This document shows, piece after piece, positions 1 through 10,037 of a stretch of DNA of 64,000 nucleotides. The notes under the pieces are model-generated. The model searched no databases. It worked only from the letters and a program-made list of their open reading frames with translations, and was not told the DNA's origin. Source of the DNA: an uncultured Pelagibacteraceae bacterium. Lineage in GTDB: Bacteria; Pseudomonadota; Alphaproteobacteria; Pelagibacterales; Pelagibacteraceae. Both the position numbers and the translations under genes were made by a program. The stretch is from the NCBI GenBank assembly GCA_902567495.1, contig CACFMO010000003.1, positions 1 through 64,000 of the forward strand. The letters are read 5' to 3'. How positions within the stretch are numbered: position 1 is the first letter of the stretch; each line of letters begins with the position of its first letter.

Positions 1-2068
1 CACAGGTATAGATCCGAAAAAGTTTTGGTCAGAGTTTGATAAGTCTATACATGAATTGTCTCCAAAAAATAAAGAATTAATTCAAAAAAGAAATGATATT
101 CAAAAAAAAATCGATCAGTGGCATTTATCAAAAAAAGGATCAAATTTTGACAAAAGTGAGTATATAGATTTCTTAAAATCAATTAATTATATTGTAGAAG
201 AACAATCTGATTTTGAAATCAATACATCAAATGTTGATAAAGAAATATCTTCGATAGCAGGACCTCAATTAGTGGTGCCAGTTGATAACGCAAGATATGC
301 TTTGAATGCTGCCAATGCTCGCTGGGGCAGCTTATATGATGCGTTGTACGGAACAGATGCGATACCTGGAGAAATTGGTAAAGATTACAATGAAGATAGA
401 GGAAATAAGGTAATAAAATTTACAAGAGAATTTTTAGATAACACTTTCCCAATTAGAGATGCTAGCTGGAAGAAAATTACAAAGATTAAAATTAATGAAA
501 AAAATTTAGTTTTTCAAGTAAATGAGGTTAATTATAATTTAAAAGATAATTCTCAATTTGTTGGATACACAGGTGATGATGAAAATATAAGTTCTCTTTT
601 GCTAAAAAATAATAATTTACATACTGATATCATTATAAATCCAAACAGCATTATTGGAAAAAAAGATAAGGCTGGTATCACAGACTTAATCGTTGAATCA
701 GCAATTTCCACTATTGTCGATAACGAAGACTCGGTAGCCGCCGTTGATGCTAAAGATAAAGTAAGATGTTATAGAAATTGGCTCGGTCTTATGAAGGGCG
801 ACTTAGAAACCGAAGTTAAAAAAGGTCAAAAGAAATTTATTCGAAAACTAAACCCTGATAGAATTTATAAATCACCAAATGGCTCTAAAATAGTTTTGCA
901 TGGAAGGGCTCTACTGCTAAATAGAAACGTGGGTCATCTTATGACTAATCCCTCAATTTTGTTGAAGGATGGATCTGAAATTCCAGAAGGTATAATGGAT
1001 GCATTTATTTCAACACTTTGTGCTTTACACGATTTTAAAAATAAAAAGAATTCGAGAACTGGGTCTGTTTACATCGTCAAACCTAAAATGCATGGACCTG
1101 ATGAAGTAAGTTTCACAAATGAAATTTTTGAGAATGTTGAGAAATGCCTTGGGCTAAATAAATTTACTATAAAAGTAGGGATCATGGATGAAGAAAGAAG
1201 AACTACTGTAAATTTGAAAGAATGTATTCGCAGAGTAAAAGAAAGAGTGGTTTTTATTAATACTGGTTTCCTGGATAGAACCGGAGACGAGATGCATACC
1301 TCTTTTGAGTCTGGTCCAATGATTTTTAAAGCTGATATGAAAAAATCTGTATGGTTAAATACTTACGAGAATTGGAATGTCGATGTAGGTTTATCTTGTG
1401 GCTTCTCTGGTAAAGCACAAATAGGTAAAGGGATGTGGGCAATGCCAGACAGGATGTCGGATATGATGGATCAAAAAATAGGTCATCCAAAATCTGGTGC
1501 AAACTGTGCATGGGTACCATCGCCAACAGCTGCAACGCTTCATTCGATTCACTATCACAAAATTAATGTTTTTGAAAAACAATCAGAAATTAGTAAAAGA
1601 AAAAAAGCTGATATTAAAAATATTCTTGAAATACCAAAAGCAGATAGACCAAATTGGTCAATGGAGGATATTAATAAAGAATTAGAAAATAATGCTCAAG
1701 GTATATTGGGTTATGTTGTCAGATGGATTGATCAAGGTGTTGGTTGCTCAAAGGTACCAGATATTAACAACATAGGTTTGATGGAGGATAGAGCTACATT
1801 AAGAATATCTTCTCAACATATGGCTAATTGGCTACACCATAACATTTGTTCAAAAGATCAAGTAATGAAAGTTTTAAAAAAAATGGCAGCAATTGTAGAT
1901 AAGCAAAATGCCAATGATAAAAACTACATTCCAATGTCAGAAAATTTTGAGAAGTCGTTTGCATTTGCGGCGGCATGTGATTTGGTATTTAAAGGAAAAG
2001 ATCAACCATCTGGATATACTGAACCTTTACTTCACAAAAAAAGGCTTGAAAAAAAAGCTAGTCACTAG
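1..2068 (+). CDS. glcB: malate synthase G, 5' end outside the window
   Basis: Condenses glyoxylate and acetyl-CoA to malate in the cytoplasm (glyoxylate shunt, and glyoxylate made from glycolate or glycine). The reading frame is open from base 2 (first codons read TGIDPKKFW) and these residues match the family before the first possible start inside the window (TTG at 56), so the gene begins upstream; I estimate about 30 codons are missing. Family motifs are present: [10 protein letters not shown] around the catalytic arginine, [15 protein letters not shown] with the metal-binding Glu and Asp, and [11 protein letters not shown] near the C-terminus with the catalytic-base Asp. The 3' end overlaps the convergent recR gene by 11 bases. 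In SAR11 this gene is known to be preceded by a glycine riboswitch, which would lie outside this window. Confidence 0.95.
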   Translation, partial: TGIDPKKFWSEFDKSIHELSPKNKELIQKRNDIQKKIDQWHLSKKGSNFDKSEYIDFLKSINYIVEEQSDFEINTSNVDKEISSIAGPQLVVPVDNARYALNAANARWGSLYDALYGTDAIPGEIGKDYNEDRGNKVIKFTREFLDNTFPIRDASWKKITKIKINEKNLVFQVNEVNYNLKDNSQFVGYTGDDENISSLLLKNNNLHTDIIINPNSIIGKKDKAGITDLIVESAISTIVDNEDSVAAVDAKDKVRCYRNWLGLMKGDLETEVKKGQKKFIRKLNPDRIYKSPNGSKIVLHGRALLLNRNVGHLMTNPSILLKDGSEIPEGIMDAFISTLCALHDFKNKKNSRTGSVYIVKPKMHGPDEVSFTNEIFENVEKCLGLNKFTIKVGIMDEERRTTVNLKECIRRVKERVVFINTGFLDRTGDEMHTSFESGPMIFKADMKKSVWLNTYENWNVDVGLSCGFSGKAQIGKGMWAMPDRMSDMMDQKIGHPKSGANCAWVPSPTAATLHSIHYHKINVFEKQSEISKRKKADIKNILEIPKADRPNWSMEDINKELENNAQGILGYVVRWIDQGVGCSKVPDINNIGLMEDRATLRISSQHMANWLHHNICSKDQVMKVLKKMAAIVDKQNANDKNYIPMSENFEKSFAFAAACDLVFKGKDQPSGYTEPLLHKKRLEKKASH

Positions 2069-2666
2069 AAACTGGAACTCTATTTTTAAAAGCTGAAACT
2101 AAAGTACCATCATCTAATTGTTCAATTTCTCCGCCTACTGGCAGTCCTTGACCAAGCTTAGAAATTTTAATCTTATCATTCTTAATTACATCTTCTATGT
2201 AATGGGCCGTGGTTTGGCCTTCAACAGTTGCACTTGTAGCAATTATAACTTCTTTTAAATTATTCTTTTTTACTCTTTTAACCAGAGAATCTATTAGCAA
2301 ATTTTTTTTTTCATATTTTTCATCGGAATTAAGTGTCCCTCCCAAAATATGAAAGTGTCCTCTATATATATTTGCTGACTCAATTACCCACATATCAGAT
2401 AAGTTTTCTACAACACAGATTTTATCATAATTATTAGTTTCGGTTTCGCAGATACATTTTTGTGTAGTAATTTTAAGATTACCGCAATCATTACAACGGG
2501 TAACATTTTTATAAACATTCGCTAATAGTTTAGCCAAAGGTTTAATCATATTCTCTTTATTATTTATTAATTTTAATATTATTCTTTTTGCAGACTTAGG
2601 ACCAAGTCCTGGTAGCTTAGAAAAATTTTTAATAAGTTCTTCTATTTCTGGAATATTATTATTCAT
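2058..2666 (-). CDS. recR: recombination mediator RecR
   Basis: Works with RecF and RecO to load RecA on gapped DNA. 202 residues, the usual length. The N-terminal helix-hairpin-helix ([12 protein letters not shown], about 18-29), a zinc knuckle (C58, C61, C71, C73) and a Toprim domain ([14 protein letters not shown] onward, with EGQTTAHYI) appear in the normal order. The second cysteine pair is spaced C-x-C rather than the usual C-x2-C. Last gene of the dnaX-ybaB-recR series; its start codon directly follows the ybaB stop, an order found in many bacteria. Its end overlaps the end of glcB. Confidence 0.95.
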   Translation of the reverse strand: MNNNIPEIEELIKNFSKLPGLGPKSAKRIILKLINNKENMIKPLAKLLANVYKNVTRCNDCGNLKITTQKCICETETNNYDKICVVENLSDMWVIESANIYRGHFHILGGTLNSDEKYEKKNLLIDSLVKRVKKNNLKEVIIATSATVEGQTTAHYIEDVIKNDKIKISKLGQGLPVGGEIEQLDDGTLVSAFKNRVPVSSD

Positions 2667-2987
2667 TTAAAATGGTAATTTGAAATCAATTGGAAAATTT
2701 GCGACACCTGTCGCTTTTAATAATTCTTCAGATGTTCTTTTTTTTAGCTTTTCTTTAGCATCATTGTGGGCAGCTATAATAAGATCATTAATTATTTCAC
2801 TTTTTTCATTTTTTGCATCTGAAGAAATAGTTATAGATTTCATTTCATAATCCCCTTTTAAAATAACTTTAACCAAATTTCCTCCAGCAATACCTTCAAC
2901 TTCAATTTTTTTTATATTTTCCTGGACCTCTTTCATTTGGTCTTGCATTTTTTTTGCTTTTGAAAGCATGTCCGAAAAATTATTCAT
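2667..2987 (-). CDS. ybaB: YbaB/EbfC-family nucleoid-associated protein
   Basis: Small DNA-binding protein of 106 residues, dimeric in characterised relatives. The family pattern is clear: a helical N-terminus with MLSKAKKMQDQMKEVQ, then the VEGIAGGNLVKVILKGD strand region and a C-terminal helix. It overlaps the end of dnaX by 8 bases and abuts recR, so it is very likely co-transcribed and translationally coupled. Confidence 0.93.
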   Translation of the reverse strand: MNNFSDMLSKAKKMQDQMKEVQENIKKIEVEGIAGGNLVKVILKGDYEMKSITISSDAKNEKSEIINDLIIAAHNDAKEKLKKRTSEELLKATGVANFPIDFKLPF

Positions 2988-4659
2988 TTTCTTCCTCTAC
3001 TTTAATTAAATCGATATCCGGAAATATACTTGAAATTTCTTTATAAAGGCCACTTTGCTTCTCTTCGTCTAATAATTTTTTCTTTATATTTAATTTTTCC
3101 TCGAAAAATGTTTTTCCACCATCTTCTTTGCTTAAAGTTATAATCCATCTTTTCCCTGTCCATTTAAGCAAACTTTGAGATAATTTTTTTATAAAATTTT
3201 TATTTAATTTTTCGTTAAAATTTATATCTATTTTTCCGTTTTCAAATCTTATTAATTTTACATTTCTCTCGAGATCATATTTTAGTTCAGCGTCTTTTTC
3301 CTCTCCAGAAATATAAATTAAATCTTCAAAAGAATTGATGTTAAATTTAGGTTGTATATCATTTTTTTTATCAATATTTTTTTCTTTTAGAACTTTTATT
3401 TGATCAATACTTTTTAGTTGTTGTTTTACCGGATTTGTAAGATTTTGCTCTAGTTCTTTTTCCTCAATAATTTTTTTTTGACCAATTGGATCACTTGATC
3501 CCTGTGAATATTGACTTTCAGGTTTGTCGAATTCTTCAATACTTTTAACGTGTATTAACTGAAGTAAATACATTTCTAACGCCAACTGCTCATTTGAAAC
3601 TGTTTTCAAATCTTCAATGGTCTTTATTGTGATTTGCCAAAATAAAGCAAGATCCTCATTGTTTAACCCTTCAGTGCTCGACTCGATTAAATCTATCTCG
3701 CTTTCAGAAATAAAAAGATCTTTTTCAATTGAGCCTAAATTTATTCTTCGACTAAACAAATAAAGAACCTCTAAAATATCGTTTAAAAAAAGCTTACCAT
3801 CCAAACCTCCCTGAAATATTTTTTGAAAATTTAACAAAGCACTCTTTTGATCTCCTTTTAAAACGTATTGAATTAAATTTATTATTTTAGACCTATCAAC
3901 TAAGCCTAACATATTCCTAATTTCTTGTGCATCTAAAGCCATTTCAGGTTTTAAACTTTGATGAATTAAAGCTCTATCGAGTAATGAAATTGAATCTCTT
4001 ACAGATCCCTCTGCAGCCCGTGCTATTATATCTAAGGCCTCTTCAGTTATTTTACCATTTTCTATCTTACATATTTTTTTTAAATGGTCTGAAAGAATAT
4101 TTAAGCTTACTCTTTTCAAATCAAACCTCTGGCATCTCGATAGAACAGTGATTGGGATTTTACGTGGTTCGGTAGTAGCCAATATAAATTTTAATTTTGC
4201 AGGGGGTTCTTCTAAAGTTTTTAATAATCCATTGAAGGCTTGTTTAGAAAGCATATGTACCTCATCAATTATAAAAATTTTATACTCTGCACTTGTTGGA
4301 TTATATTTTGAATTTTCAATAAGTTCCCTTACATCATCAATACCAGTTTTAGATGCTGCATCCATCTCAAGAACATCAATGTGATTTGAGTTTTCAATTT
4401 CTTTACAGTGGCAAGATTCTTTTTCACCGCACATTTCTCCTACTTCTATATTTTTAGAACAATTTAATGCTTTCGCTATTAATCTTGCTGTAGTGGTTTT
4501 TCCAACACCTCTTATTCCAGTTAATAGATACGCATTAGGAGTTTTTTTTAATTTAATTGCGTTTGAAATAGTTTCTGCAATTACTTCTTGACCTATTAAT
4601 TCTTTAAATATTCGAGGCCTATATTTTAATGCTAAAATTTTTGTATTATTTTTATTCAT
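2980..4659 (-). CDS. dnaX: DNA polymerase III subunit gamma/tau
   Basis: Clamp-loader ATPase of the replicative polymerase. The 559 residues open with the AAA+ domain: Walker A GIRGVGKTTTARLIAKALNC, a cysteine cluster (zinc module), Walker B IFIIDEVHML and the sensor region ILATTEPRKIPITVLSRCQRF. The C-terminal third is lysine- and glutamate-rich and poorly conserved, as in tau tails. The ATG lies one base from the end of the SRP RNA gene, and the bases just upstream belong to the closing stem of that RNA, with no clear Shine-Dalgarno sequence. Confidence 0.95.
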   Translation of the reverse strand: MNKNNTKILALKYRPRIFKELIGQEVIAETISNAIKLKKTPNAYLLTGIRGVGKTTTARLIAKALNCSKNIEVGEMCGEKESCHCKEIENSNHIDVLEMDAASKTGIDDVRELIENSKYNPTSAEYKIFIIDEVHMLSKQAFNGLLKTLEEPPAKLKFILATTEPRKIPITVLSRCQRFDLKRVSLNILSDHLKKICKIENGKITEEALDIIARAAEGSVRDSISLLDRALIHQSLKPEMALDAQEIRNMLGLVDRSKIINLIQYVLKGDQKSALLNFQKIFQGGLDGKLFLNDILEVLYLFSRRINLGSIEKDLFISESEIDLIESSTEGLNNEDLALFWQITIKTIEDLKTVSNEQLALEMYLLQLIHVKSIEEFDKPESQYSQGSSDPIGQKKIIEEKELEQNLTNPVKQQLKSIDQIKVLKEKNIDKKNDIQPKFNINSFEDLIYISGEEKDAELKYDLERNVKLIRFENGKIDINFNEKLNKNFIKKLSQSLLKWTGKRWIITLSKEDGGKTFFEEKLNIKKKLLDEEKQSGLYKEISSIFPDIDLIKVEEENE

Positions 4660-4660
4660 T

Positions 4661-4755
4661 CATTCAGGAGACCAAACAACCCGCTTTCAAAAGTTCGTGC
4701 TGCTGTTGTTACACCCTGACACATTAAACATATCAAAATCGCCTGAATGGCCTCC
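4661..4755 (-). ncRNA. ffs: small signal recognition particle RNA (4.5S RNA)
   Basis: RNA of about 95 nt that binds Ffh for co-translational membrane targeting. On the minus strand the terminal stem is CATTCAGG (4749-4742) with CCTGAATG (4668-4661). The conserved Ffh-binding loop is visible as GTCAGG, ten apical bases, then AGCAGC, the spacing of the standard bacterial domain IV. The four-base loop reads TAAC instead of the common GGAA. Position directly upstream of dnaX agrees with other alphaproteobacteria. Both ends are estimates from the pairing. Confidence 0.85.
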
Positions 4756-4760
4756 AAATT

Positions 4761-4790
4761 ATTATATCAACATAAAAAACAATTCTACAA
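4761..4790 (-). promoter_or_regulatory. probable sigma-70 promoter of the SRP RNA
   Basis: On the minus strand a perfect TATAAT (4766-4761) is preceded, after an 18-base spacer, by TTGTAG (4790-4785) as a -35 candidate. Transcription would begin about 7 bases downstream, where the SRP RNA is inferred to start, and could continue into dnaX. Confidence 0.55.
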
Positions 4791-4814
4791 GACATGTTTA
4801 TATAGATTTGTGGA

Positions 4815-5660
4815 CTATTTTTTTTGCCTAAATGAAGCAGCTTCGTAAACTCCTAAAATATCTAAGCTTTCTGTGTGAAAGCCTAATTCTTCTAGAGCTT
4901 TTTGGACTGCTTGATCCTCAATGTGTCCTGCAATATCAAGATAAAAATTAGTTTGATCAAACGTGTTTTTTACAGAGAAACTCTCTAATTTAGTTAAATT
5001 TACCTGATTGGTTGCAAAACCTCCCAAGCATTTATACAAAGCCGCTGGAATACTTTTTAGTCTAAAAATACAGCTTGTAATAAACTTTTTATCTTTTTTA
5101 TATTCTGGTTGATTTACTTTTTTCCCCATTATTAAAAATCTAGTCACATTACCCATGTCATCCTCAATATTGGCTTTTAAAATTTTAAGATTGTAAATTT
5201 TTGCAGATAGTTTTGAAGCAATTGCCGCAACAGAATTATCTTTACTTAAAGAAAGATCTTTTGCTGATCCCGCAGTATCTGCAGAAATAATAGTTTTGAA
5301 TTTATGTTTATTGATAATTTTTTGACATTGATCAATAGCTTGTGCGTGACTTCTTACATACTTTATGTCCTTCAATTCTGTGCCTACATTAGCTAGAAGA
5401 TTGTGTTCAACTTTTTGAAAATGCTCTGAGTAAATTTGAAGTTTATATTTTGTTAACAAATGATGTATATCAGCAACTCTTCCTGCTAATGAATTTTCAA
5501 TTGGTACCATTATTTTAAGATTTTCATTTTCAAAAGCCATCTTGAATGTTTCTTCGAAAGTTGCACATGTTTTTATAGTTGCATTCGGAAAAGTTTCCTC
5601 GCAAGCTAAGTGGGAATAAGCACCTTTTTCTCCTTGAAATGCAATAATTTCTTTTGTCAT
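4815..5660 (-). CDS. pheA: prephenate dehydratase
   Basis: Converts prephenate to phenylpyruvate in phenylalanine synthesis. The 281 residues form a stand-alone dehydratase without a chorismate mutase domain. The catalytic TRF motif is in DDMGNVTRFLIMGKK, and a C-terminal ACT regulatory domain (IPAALYKCLGGFATNQVN...LESFSV) follows. The start overlaps the end of kdsB by 4 bases, so the two are probably coupled; kdsB-pheA next to a cycM-like gene is a familiar alphaproteobacterial arrangement. Confidence 0.93.
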   Translation of the reverse strand: MTKEIIAFQGEKGAYSHLACEETFPNATIKTCATFEETFKMAFENENLKIMVPIENSLAGRVADIHHLLTKYKLQIYSEHFQKVEHNLLANVGTELKDIKYVRSHAQAIDQCQKIINKHKFKTIISADTAGSAKDLSLSKDNSVAAIASKLSAKIYNLKILKANIEDDMGNVTRFLIMGKKVNQPEYKKDKKFITSCIFRLKSIPAALYKCLGGFATNQVNLTKLESFSVKNTFDQTNFYLDIAGHIEDQAVQKALEELGFHTESLDILGVYEAASFRQKK

Positions 5661-6391
5661 TTGTTTTCCATGTTTTTTTTAATTTCTTGTAAATCTTCTT
5701 CAGTATCTACACTTAAAGGTATCGAGTTAACAAGGCCTACATGTATCTTCATATTATTTTCTAAAGCTCTCATTTGTTCTAAATCTCTTTCTAACTCTAA
5801 CTTACTTCTTTTAAGATTTACATACTTTATTAATGCTTTATTAGTAAATCCATAAATCCCAATATGGTGATACGCAAAATTACTTTGGCCTGTGATAATA
5901 TTTCTTTGAAAATCTATGGCTGAAGAAAATGTTAATTTTTTCATTTCTTGCTTGGTTAAAACTTTTACTACATTTTGATCTTCAAGTTCATTAGTTTTAA
6001 GAGGTGCAGCTAAAGTAACTATATCGCATAAACCTTTATTTAAATAATTGTTCAGAAATATAATTTCCTTTGGATTTAAATTTGGCATATCTCCTTGAAG
6101 ATTAATAATAAATTTAGGATTATTGGAGAAATATTTCTCGTACGCCTCAAAAACTCTATCTGTTCCAGTCTGGTGATTTTTTTGTGATAAAAAAGATTTA
6201 CCTTTATTTTTATTGATTAAGTCAGAAATTTTAGTATCTGGCGTTGCCACCAGGACATCACCCACACTAGATTTAGTTGCTAAATCTAAAACATGCAAAA
6301 CCATCTCTTTGCCTTTTATAATTTTTAATGGTTTTTCTGGAAGCCTTGTGGCTTGTAAACGTGAAGGAATTATAATTACTGTATTTGTCAT
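5657..6391 (-). CDS. kdsB: 3-deoxy-manno-octulosonate cytidylyltransferase
   Basis: Activates KDO to CMP-KDO for lipopolysaccharide inner core synthesis. The nucleotide-binding start IIIPSRLQATRLPEKPL and the later NLQGDMPN and SFAYHHIGIYGF-like stretches are typical. I chose the ATG at 6391, giving MTNTVIIIPSR and the family's usual N-terminus; a TTG 18 bases upstream is in frame but adds residues not seen in the family. Together with kpsF at 29 kb it implies that this cell makes a KDO-containing lipid A core. Confidence 0.93.
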   Translation of the reverse strand: MTNTVIIIPSRLQATRLPEKPLKIIKGKEMVLHVLDLATKSSVGDVLVATPDTKISDLINKNKGKSFLSQKNHQTGTDRVFEAYEKYFSNNPKFIINLQGDMPNLNPKEIIFLNNYLNKGLCDIVTLAAPLKTNELEDQNVVKVLTKQEMKKLTFSSAIDFQRNIITGQSNFAYHHIGIYGFTNKALIKYVNLKRSKLELERDLEQMRALENNMKIHVGLVNSIPLSVDTEEDLQEIKKNMENK

Positions 6392-6484
6392 ATAAATTCT
6401 GCGGCTCAAGGACGCAATGATGTTTAATTTAGTTAAAGTTTTTTTAATAAACTCATGATATATAATTTAGTAATTATCAAATTT

Positions 6485-7015
6485 ATGAATGGTTTTGAAA
6501 TAAATAAAATTATAGCAGCAATTATTTTCACTGTTCTTGTTGTTTTTGGAATTGATAAAGTAACAGATCTGATTTTTTACGTAGAAAAACCAAAAGAAGC
6601 TGCTTATGTCGTTGAAGCTCCAGTTGCAAAAACAGCGGTATCAACAGCAGAGTCTGGTGGTTTAAATATAAAAGATTTTCTGGCTCTTGGAGATATAGAG
6701 CATGGAAAAGCGGTTTTTAAAAAATGTTCTGCTTGTCACGTAGTTGCAAAGGGTGGAAAAAATAAAATTGGTCCAGTTTTATATGGTGTTTTAGGTAGAA
6801 AATCAGGTGCAATAAGTGATTATAAATATTCTAAAGCGTTAATTGCTCATGGAAAAGTTTGGTCTTACGAAGAAATGAATGGATATCTTTTAAAACCTAC
6901 GGCTCATATCAAAGGGACAAAAATGGCTTTTGCAGGACTGAAAAAAGAAAAAGATAGAGCGTCAGTTATTTTGTATATGAATTCGCTGAGCGATAATCCT
7001 CTTCCGAAACCTTAG
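6485..7015 (+). CDS. cycM: membrane-anchored c-type cytochrome (CycM-like)
   Basis: Periplasmic-facing electron carrier held by an N-terminal membrane helix (about residues 6-30) and a linker rich in Ala, Val and Pro. One haem site, CSACH, and a distal methionine in GTKMAF define a class I cytochrome c. CycM-type proteins carry electrons from the bc1 complex to cytochrome oxidase. The start at 6485 puts the hydrophobic helix directly after a short N-terminus; an upstream in-frame ATG at 6455 would add ten residues. Ends one base before the convergent argF stop. Confidence 0.85.
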   Translation: MNGFEINKIIAAIIFTVLVVFGIDKVTDLIFYVEKPKEAAYVVEAPVAKTAVSTAESGGLNIKDFLALGDIEHGKAVFKKCSACHVVAKGGKNKIGPVLYGVLGRKSGAISDYKYSKALIAHGKVWSYEEMNGYLLKPTAHIKGTKMAFAGLKKEKDRASVILYMNSLSDNPLPKP

Positions 7016-7016
7016 A

Positions 7017-7940
7017 CTATTTTAAACACCACTCAATTATACTTTTTTGAGCATGTATTCTGTTAAAGGCTTGTAACCAAACTACAGATTGTTTTCCATC
7101 CATCACTTCACTGGTAACCTCTTCATCTCTACTTGCCGGAAGACAATGCATAAAAATTGCATCTGTTTTTGCTGAGTTCATTAACTTTTTGTTAACCTGA
7201 AACTTTTTTAAAATTTTCTTTTTTTTCTTTTTGTCGCCTTTATCACTCATAGATATCCATTTATCAGTCATTACACAATCTGCGCCCTCGGCAGCTTCGA
7301 AAGGATCTTCGGTAATTAAGAGTTTACAATTATTTTTTTTTGCTTCACTTACTATTTTTTTATTTGGCTGGTATTTTTTTGGACAAGCAATTTTAAGCTC
7401 AAATTTGAACTTAGTTGCAGCTTCAATAAAAGAATTCGCTACATTATTTCCATCTCCAAGCCATGCAATCGTTTTTCCGTTTATATCACCTTTAGATTCC
7501 TCAAAAGTTAAAATGTCAGCCATTATTTGGCACGGGTGACTGAGGTCTGTTAGTCCATTTATTATCGGAATATCTAAATGCTTTTGAAATTCATCAACAT
7601 CATTATGAGAGTCTGTTCTTATCATCAAAATATCTGCGTATTGGGAAAGAACCTTGGCTGTATCTTTTATGGTTTCATCTCCTTTACCATAGTGAATTTC
7701 ATCTTGGTTTAAAATGATTGATGATCCTCCCAATTGTTTCACTGCAAGATCAAAAGATATTCTTGTTCTTGTAGATGGTTTTCCAAAAAGCATAATCATA
7801 GTTTTGCCTTTTATTGGTAAATCTACATCGGGTTGGGAATTAGGTATTTTTCCTCTTTCAGACTTTCTTTTTTTAGCACCATCAATAATAGCCCTAAGAT
7901 CATTTTTTGATAAATCTGAAATATTAATAAAATTTTTCAT
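7017..7940 (-). CDS. argF: ornithine carbamoyltransferase
   Basis: Makes citrulline from ornithine and carbamoyl phosphate in arginine synthesis. All signature sites are seen: KPSTRTRISFD (carbamoyl phosphate site), DLSHPCQIMAD and the catalytic loop FMHCLPASRDEEV. 307 residues is standard. Two bases follow argD, so the pair forms an operon. Confidence 0.95.
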   Translation of the reverse strand: MKNFINISDLSKNDLRAIIDGAKKRKSERGKIPNSQPDVDLPIKGKTMIMLFGKPSTRTRISFDLAVKQLGGSSIILNQDEIHYGKGDETIKDTAKVLSQYADILMIRTDSHNDVDEFQKHLDIPIINGLTDLSHPCQIMADILTFEESKGDINGKTIAWLGDGNNVANSFIEAATKFKFELKIACPKKYQPNKKIVSEAKKNNCKLLITEDPFEAAEGADCVMTDKWISMSDKGDKKKKKKILKKFQVNKKLMNSAKTDAIFMHCLPASRDEEVTSEVMDGKQSVVWLQAFNRIHAQKSIIEWCLK

Positions 7941-7942
7941 TT

Positions 7943-9109
7943 TTAATTGTAATTTTCACAAACTTTTCTAATTATTTTTACTGCAAGATCTATTTCTTGT
8001 TTTTTAACATTTAAAGGAGGCAGAATTCTGACTACATTTTCTCCTGCTCTTATTGTAAGTAATTTATTTAATTCTAATTTTTTAATAAAATTTGATTGGT
8101 CTTCAAAAAGTTGTAATCCGATCAATAATCCAATGCCTCTTACTTCTTTAATTATATCTGGGTAATCTTCTTTTATTAGGTTTAATTCATTAATAAAATA
8201 TTTTGATAATTTTTGTACATTTTGTAAAAATCCTTTTTTAAACATTTGATCCATAACAGCATTTCCAACGCTCATTGCTAAAGGATTTCCGCCGAAAGTA
8301 CTTCCATGAGAACCAGCTGTCATTGCGGGTGCCACCTTTTTATTCATTAAAACTGCACCAATTGGAAAACCACCTCCAATACCTTTGGCTATTGGAACAA
8401 TATCAGGCTTTATTTTAGCATGTTCAAATGCGAAGAATTTACCAGATCTACCTACTCCACATTGAACTTCATCGAGAATTAAAAGTATTTTTTTCTTATT
8501 ACAGAGTTTTCTTAAACCCTTTAAACACCAATCAGGTATAACTTTTATTCCTGACTCACCCATCGCAGTTTCGCACATTATCGCTGCTGTTTTTTTTGTA
8601 ATGGCTTTTTCTAAACCTTTGTGATCAGCAAAGTCAAAATGATCAAACCCAGGTACTTTTGGCCCGAATCCCTCAGTCATTTTTTTTGATCCACTTGCAA
8701 AAATTGCAGCCAAAGTTCTACCGTGAAAAGAATTTTTTATACAAAGTATTCTATTTTTTTCAGGTTTTCCTTTTGAATAAAAGTATCTTCTAGCAACTTT
8801 TACAGCAACCTCAGTGGCTTCAGCACCACTATTTTGAAAAATAACATAATCCGCAAAGGTTTTTTGTTTTAATCTTCTTGCAAGTTTTTCACCTTCTGGA
8901 ATTAAAAATGCATTTGAAACATGCCAAACTTTTTTTGCTTGTTTATTCATCATTTTAGTTAAATAAGGGTTTGCATGACCCAATGAATTAACCGCAATAC
9001 CTTGAACAAAATCTAGGTATTTCTTACCATTTGTAGAATAAAGAAAACTTCCCTTACCTCTTTTAAAAGAAATTTTTCTTCTGTTATAATTTTTAGCTAA
9101 TGCAGACAT
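7943..9109 (-). CDS. argD: acetylornithine aminotransferase
   Basis: PLP enzyme of arginine synthesis (and possibly of the diaminopimelate pathway, as in relatives). The fold-type I motifs are clear: FQNSGAEATEVAVKVAR, the pyridoxal-stacking region FHGRT, the aspartate in LILDEVQCGVGRSG and the Schiff-base lysine in PIAKGIGGGFPIGA. 388 residues. Located between the ABC-2 permease gene and argF on the same strand. Confidence 0.94.
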   Translation of the reverse strand: MSALAKNYNRRKISFKRGKGSFLYSTNGKKYLDFVQGIAVNSLGHANPYLTKMMNKQAKKVWHVSNAFLIPEGEKLARRLKQKTFADYVIFQNSGAEATEVAVKVARRYFYSKGKPEKNRILCIKNSFHGRTLAAIFASGSKKMTEGFGPKVPGFDHFDFADHKGLEKAITKKTAAIMCETAMGESGIKVIPDWCLKGLRKLCNKKKILLILDEVQCGVGRSGKFFAFEHAKIKPDIVPIAKGIGGGFPIGAVLMNKKVAPAMTAGSHGSTFGGNPLAMSVGNAVMDQMFKKGFLQNVQKLSKYFINELNLIKEDYPDIIKEVRGIGLLIGLQLFEDQSNFIKKLELNKLLTIRAGENVVRILPPLNVKKQEIDLAVKIIRKVCENYN

Positions 9110-9110
9110 T

Positions 9111-9926
9111 TTAAGACTTTATTTTATACCCTTTTTTATAAAGTAAGTAAGACACGAACCAAAGTAAAATTGATAATCCTACAAGATAGATTGATCCAAT
9201 AAAAATCGAGCCATCTGATTTTTCTAAGAAACCATATCTGAAACCATCGATCATATAGAAGAAGGGATTACATTTGCTTATTGTTTGTAATATTTCAGGT
9301 AATCTTTCTATTGAATAAAATGTTCCTGACAAGAATGATAAAGGTATAATGATAAAACTAGTTACTGTTGCCATATGATCAAATTTTTCTGCCCACAAAC
9401 CTGCTATTACGCCAATACAACCAAGTATAATGGATGAAATTAAGGTGAAAAAAATAACGGCATAAATATTTTTAATTTCAATATCTACTAAAAAATAAAA
9501 TATTATTATTGATATGAAGGCAATCATAAAACTTCTAGTTGCAGATGCTAAAACAACTGCGGTTGTAACTTCACCTGGTGAAAGGGGAGCGTATAAAATA
9601 TCAACAATGTTTCCTTGAATTTTACCAATCATAAAAGATGAGGAAGAGTGTGAAAACGCTTGTTGTATTACCTGCATTGCAATTAATCCGGGTGCTAAAA
9701 AAGTAATAAAAGGATAACCTAAAACGTCTGCTCTTTCGTTACCTATCGCTAGTGCTAAAACTAAGAGAAACAGTAAGGATGAAATTATTGGCGATAAAAG
9801 GGTTTGAATCCAAACAATAAGGAATCTTAAAACCTCTTTTTTGTAAAGTGTCCACAACCCAATCCAATTTACAAAGCCAAAAGTTACAGTATTTTTAAGT
9901 TTATATTTTTTACTAATTTCAACCAT
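9111..9926 (-). CDS. ABC-2 type transporter permease
   Basis: 271 residues with about six predicted membrane helices. The LAPGLIAMQVIQQAF stretch and the FSGTFYSIERLPEIL loop near the C-terminal helices are typical of the ABC-2 permease family, whose members export polysaccharides, lipids or drugs. No ATPase partner lies beside it: gcrA is divergent on one side and argD follows immediately on the other. Substrate cannot be assigned from sequence. Confidence 0.85.
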   Translation of the reverse strand: MVEISKKYKLKNTVTFGFVNWIGLWTLYKKEVLRFLIVWIQTLLSPIISSLLFLLVLALAIGNERADVLGYPFITFLAPGLIAMQVIQQAFSHSSSSFMIGKIQGNIVDILYAPLSPGEVTTAVVLASATRSFMIAFISIIIFYFLVDIEIKNIYAVIFFTLISSIILGCIGVIAGLWAEKFDHMATVTSFIIIPLSFLSGTFYSIERLPEILQTISKCNPFFYMIDGFRYGFLEKSDGSIFIGSIYLVGLSILLWFVSYLLYKKGYKIKS

Positions 9927-10037
9927 ACGTAGTCTTATATCTTCAAAAAATAATTTTTCTGTGAAAAACTTTTTTTACAACCTAATTATTAATTAATTTA
10001 TTTTAATACTACTAGATTATGTATTAGTTTAGTACTT

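Noticed and set aside
4148..4384. Plus-strand frames opposite dnaX, pstA, rpsA and the RND permease
   Set aside because: All are antisense to well-supported genes and their translations look like reversed hydrophobic or low-complexity sequence.
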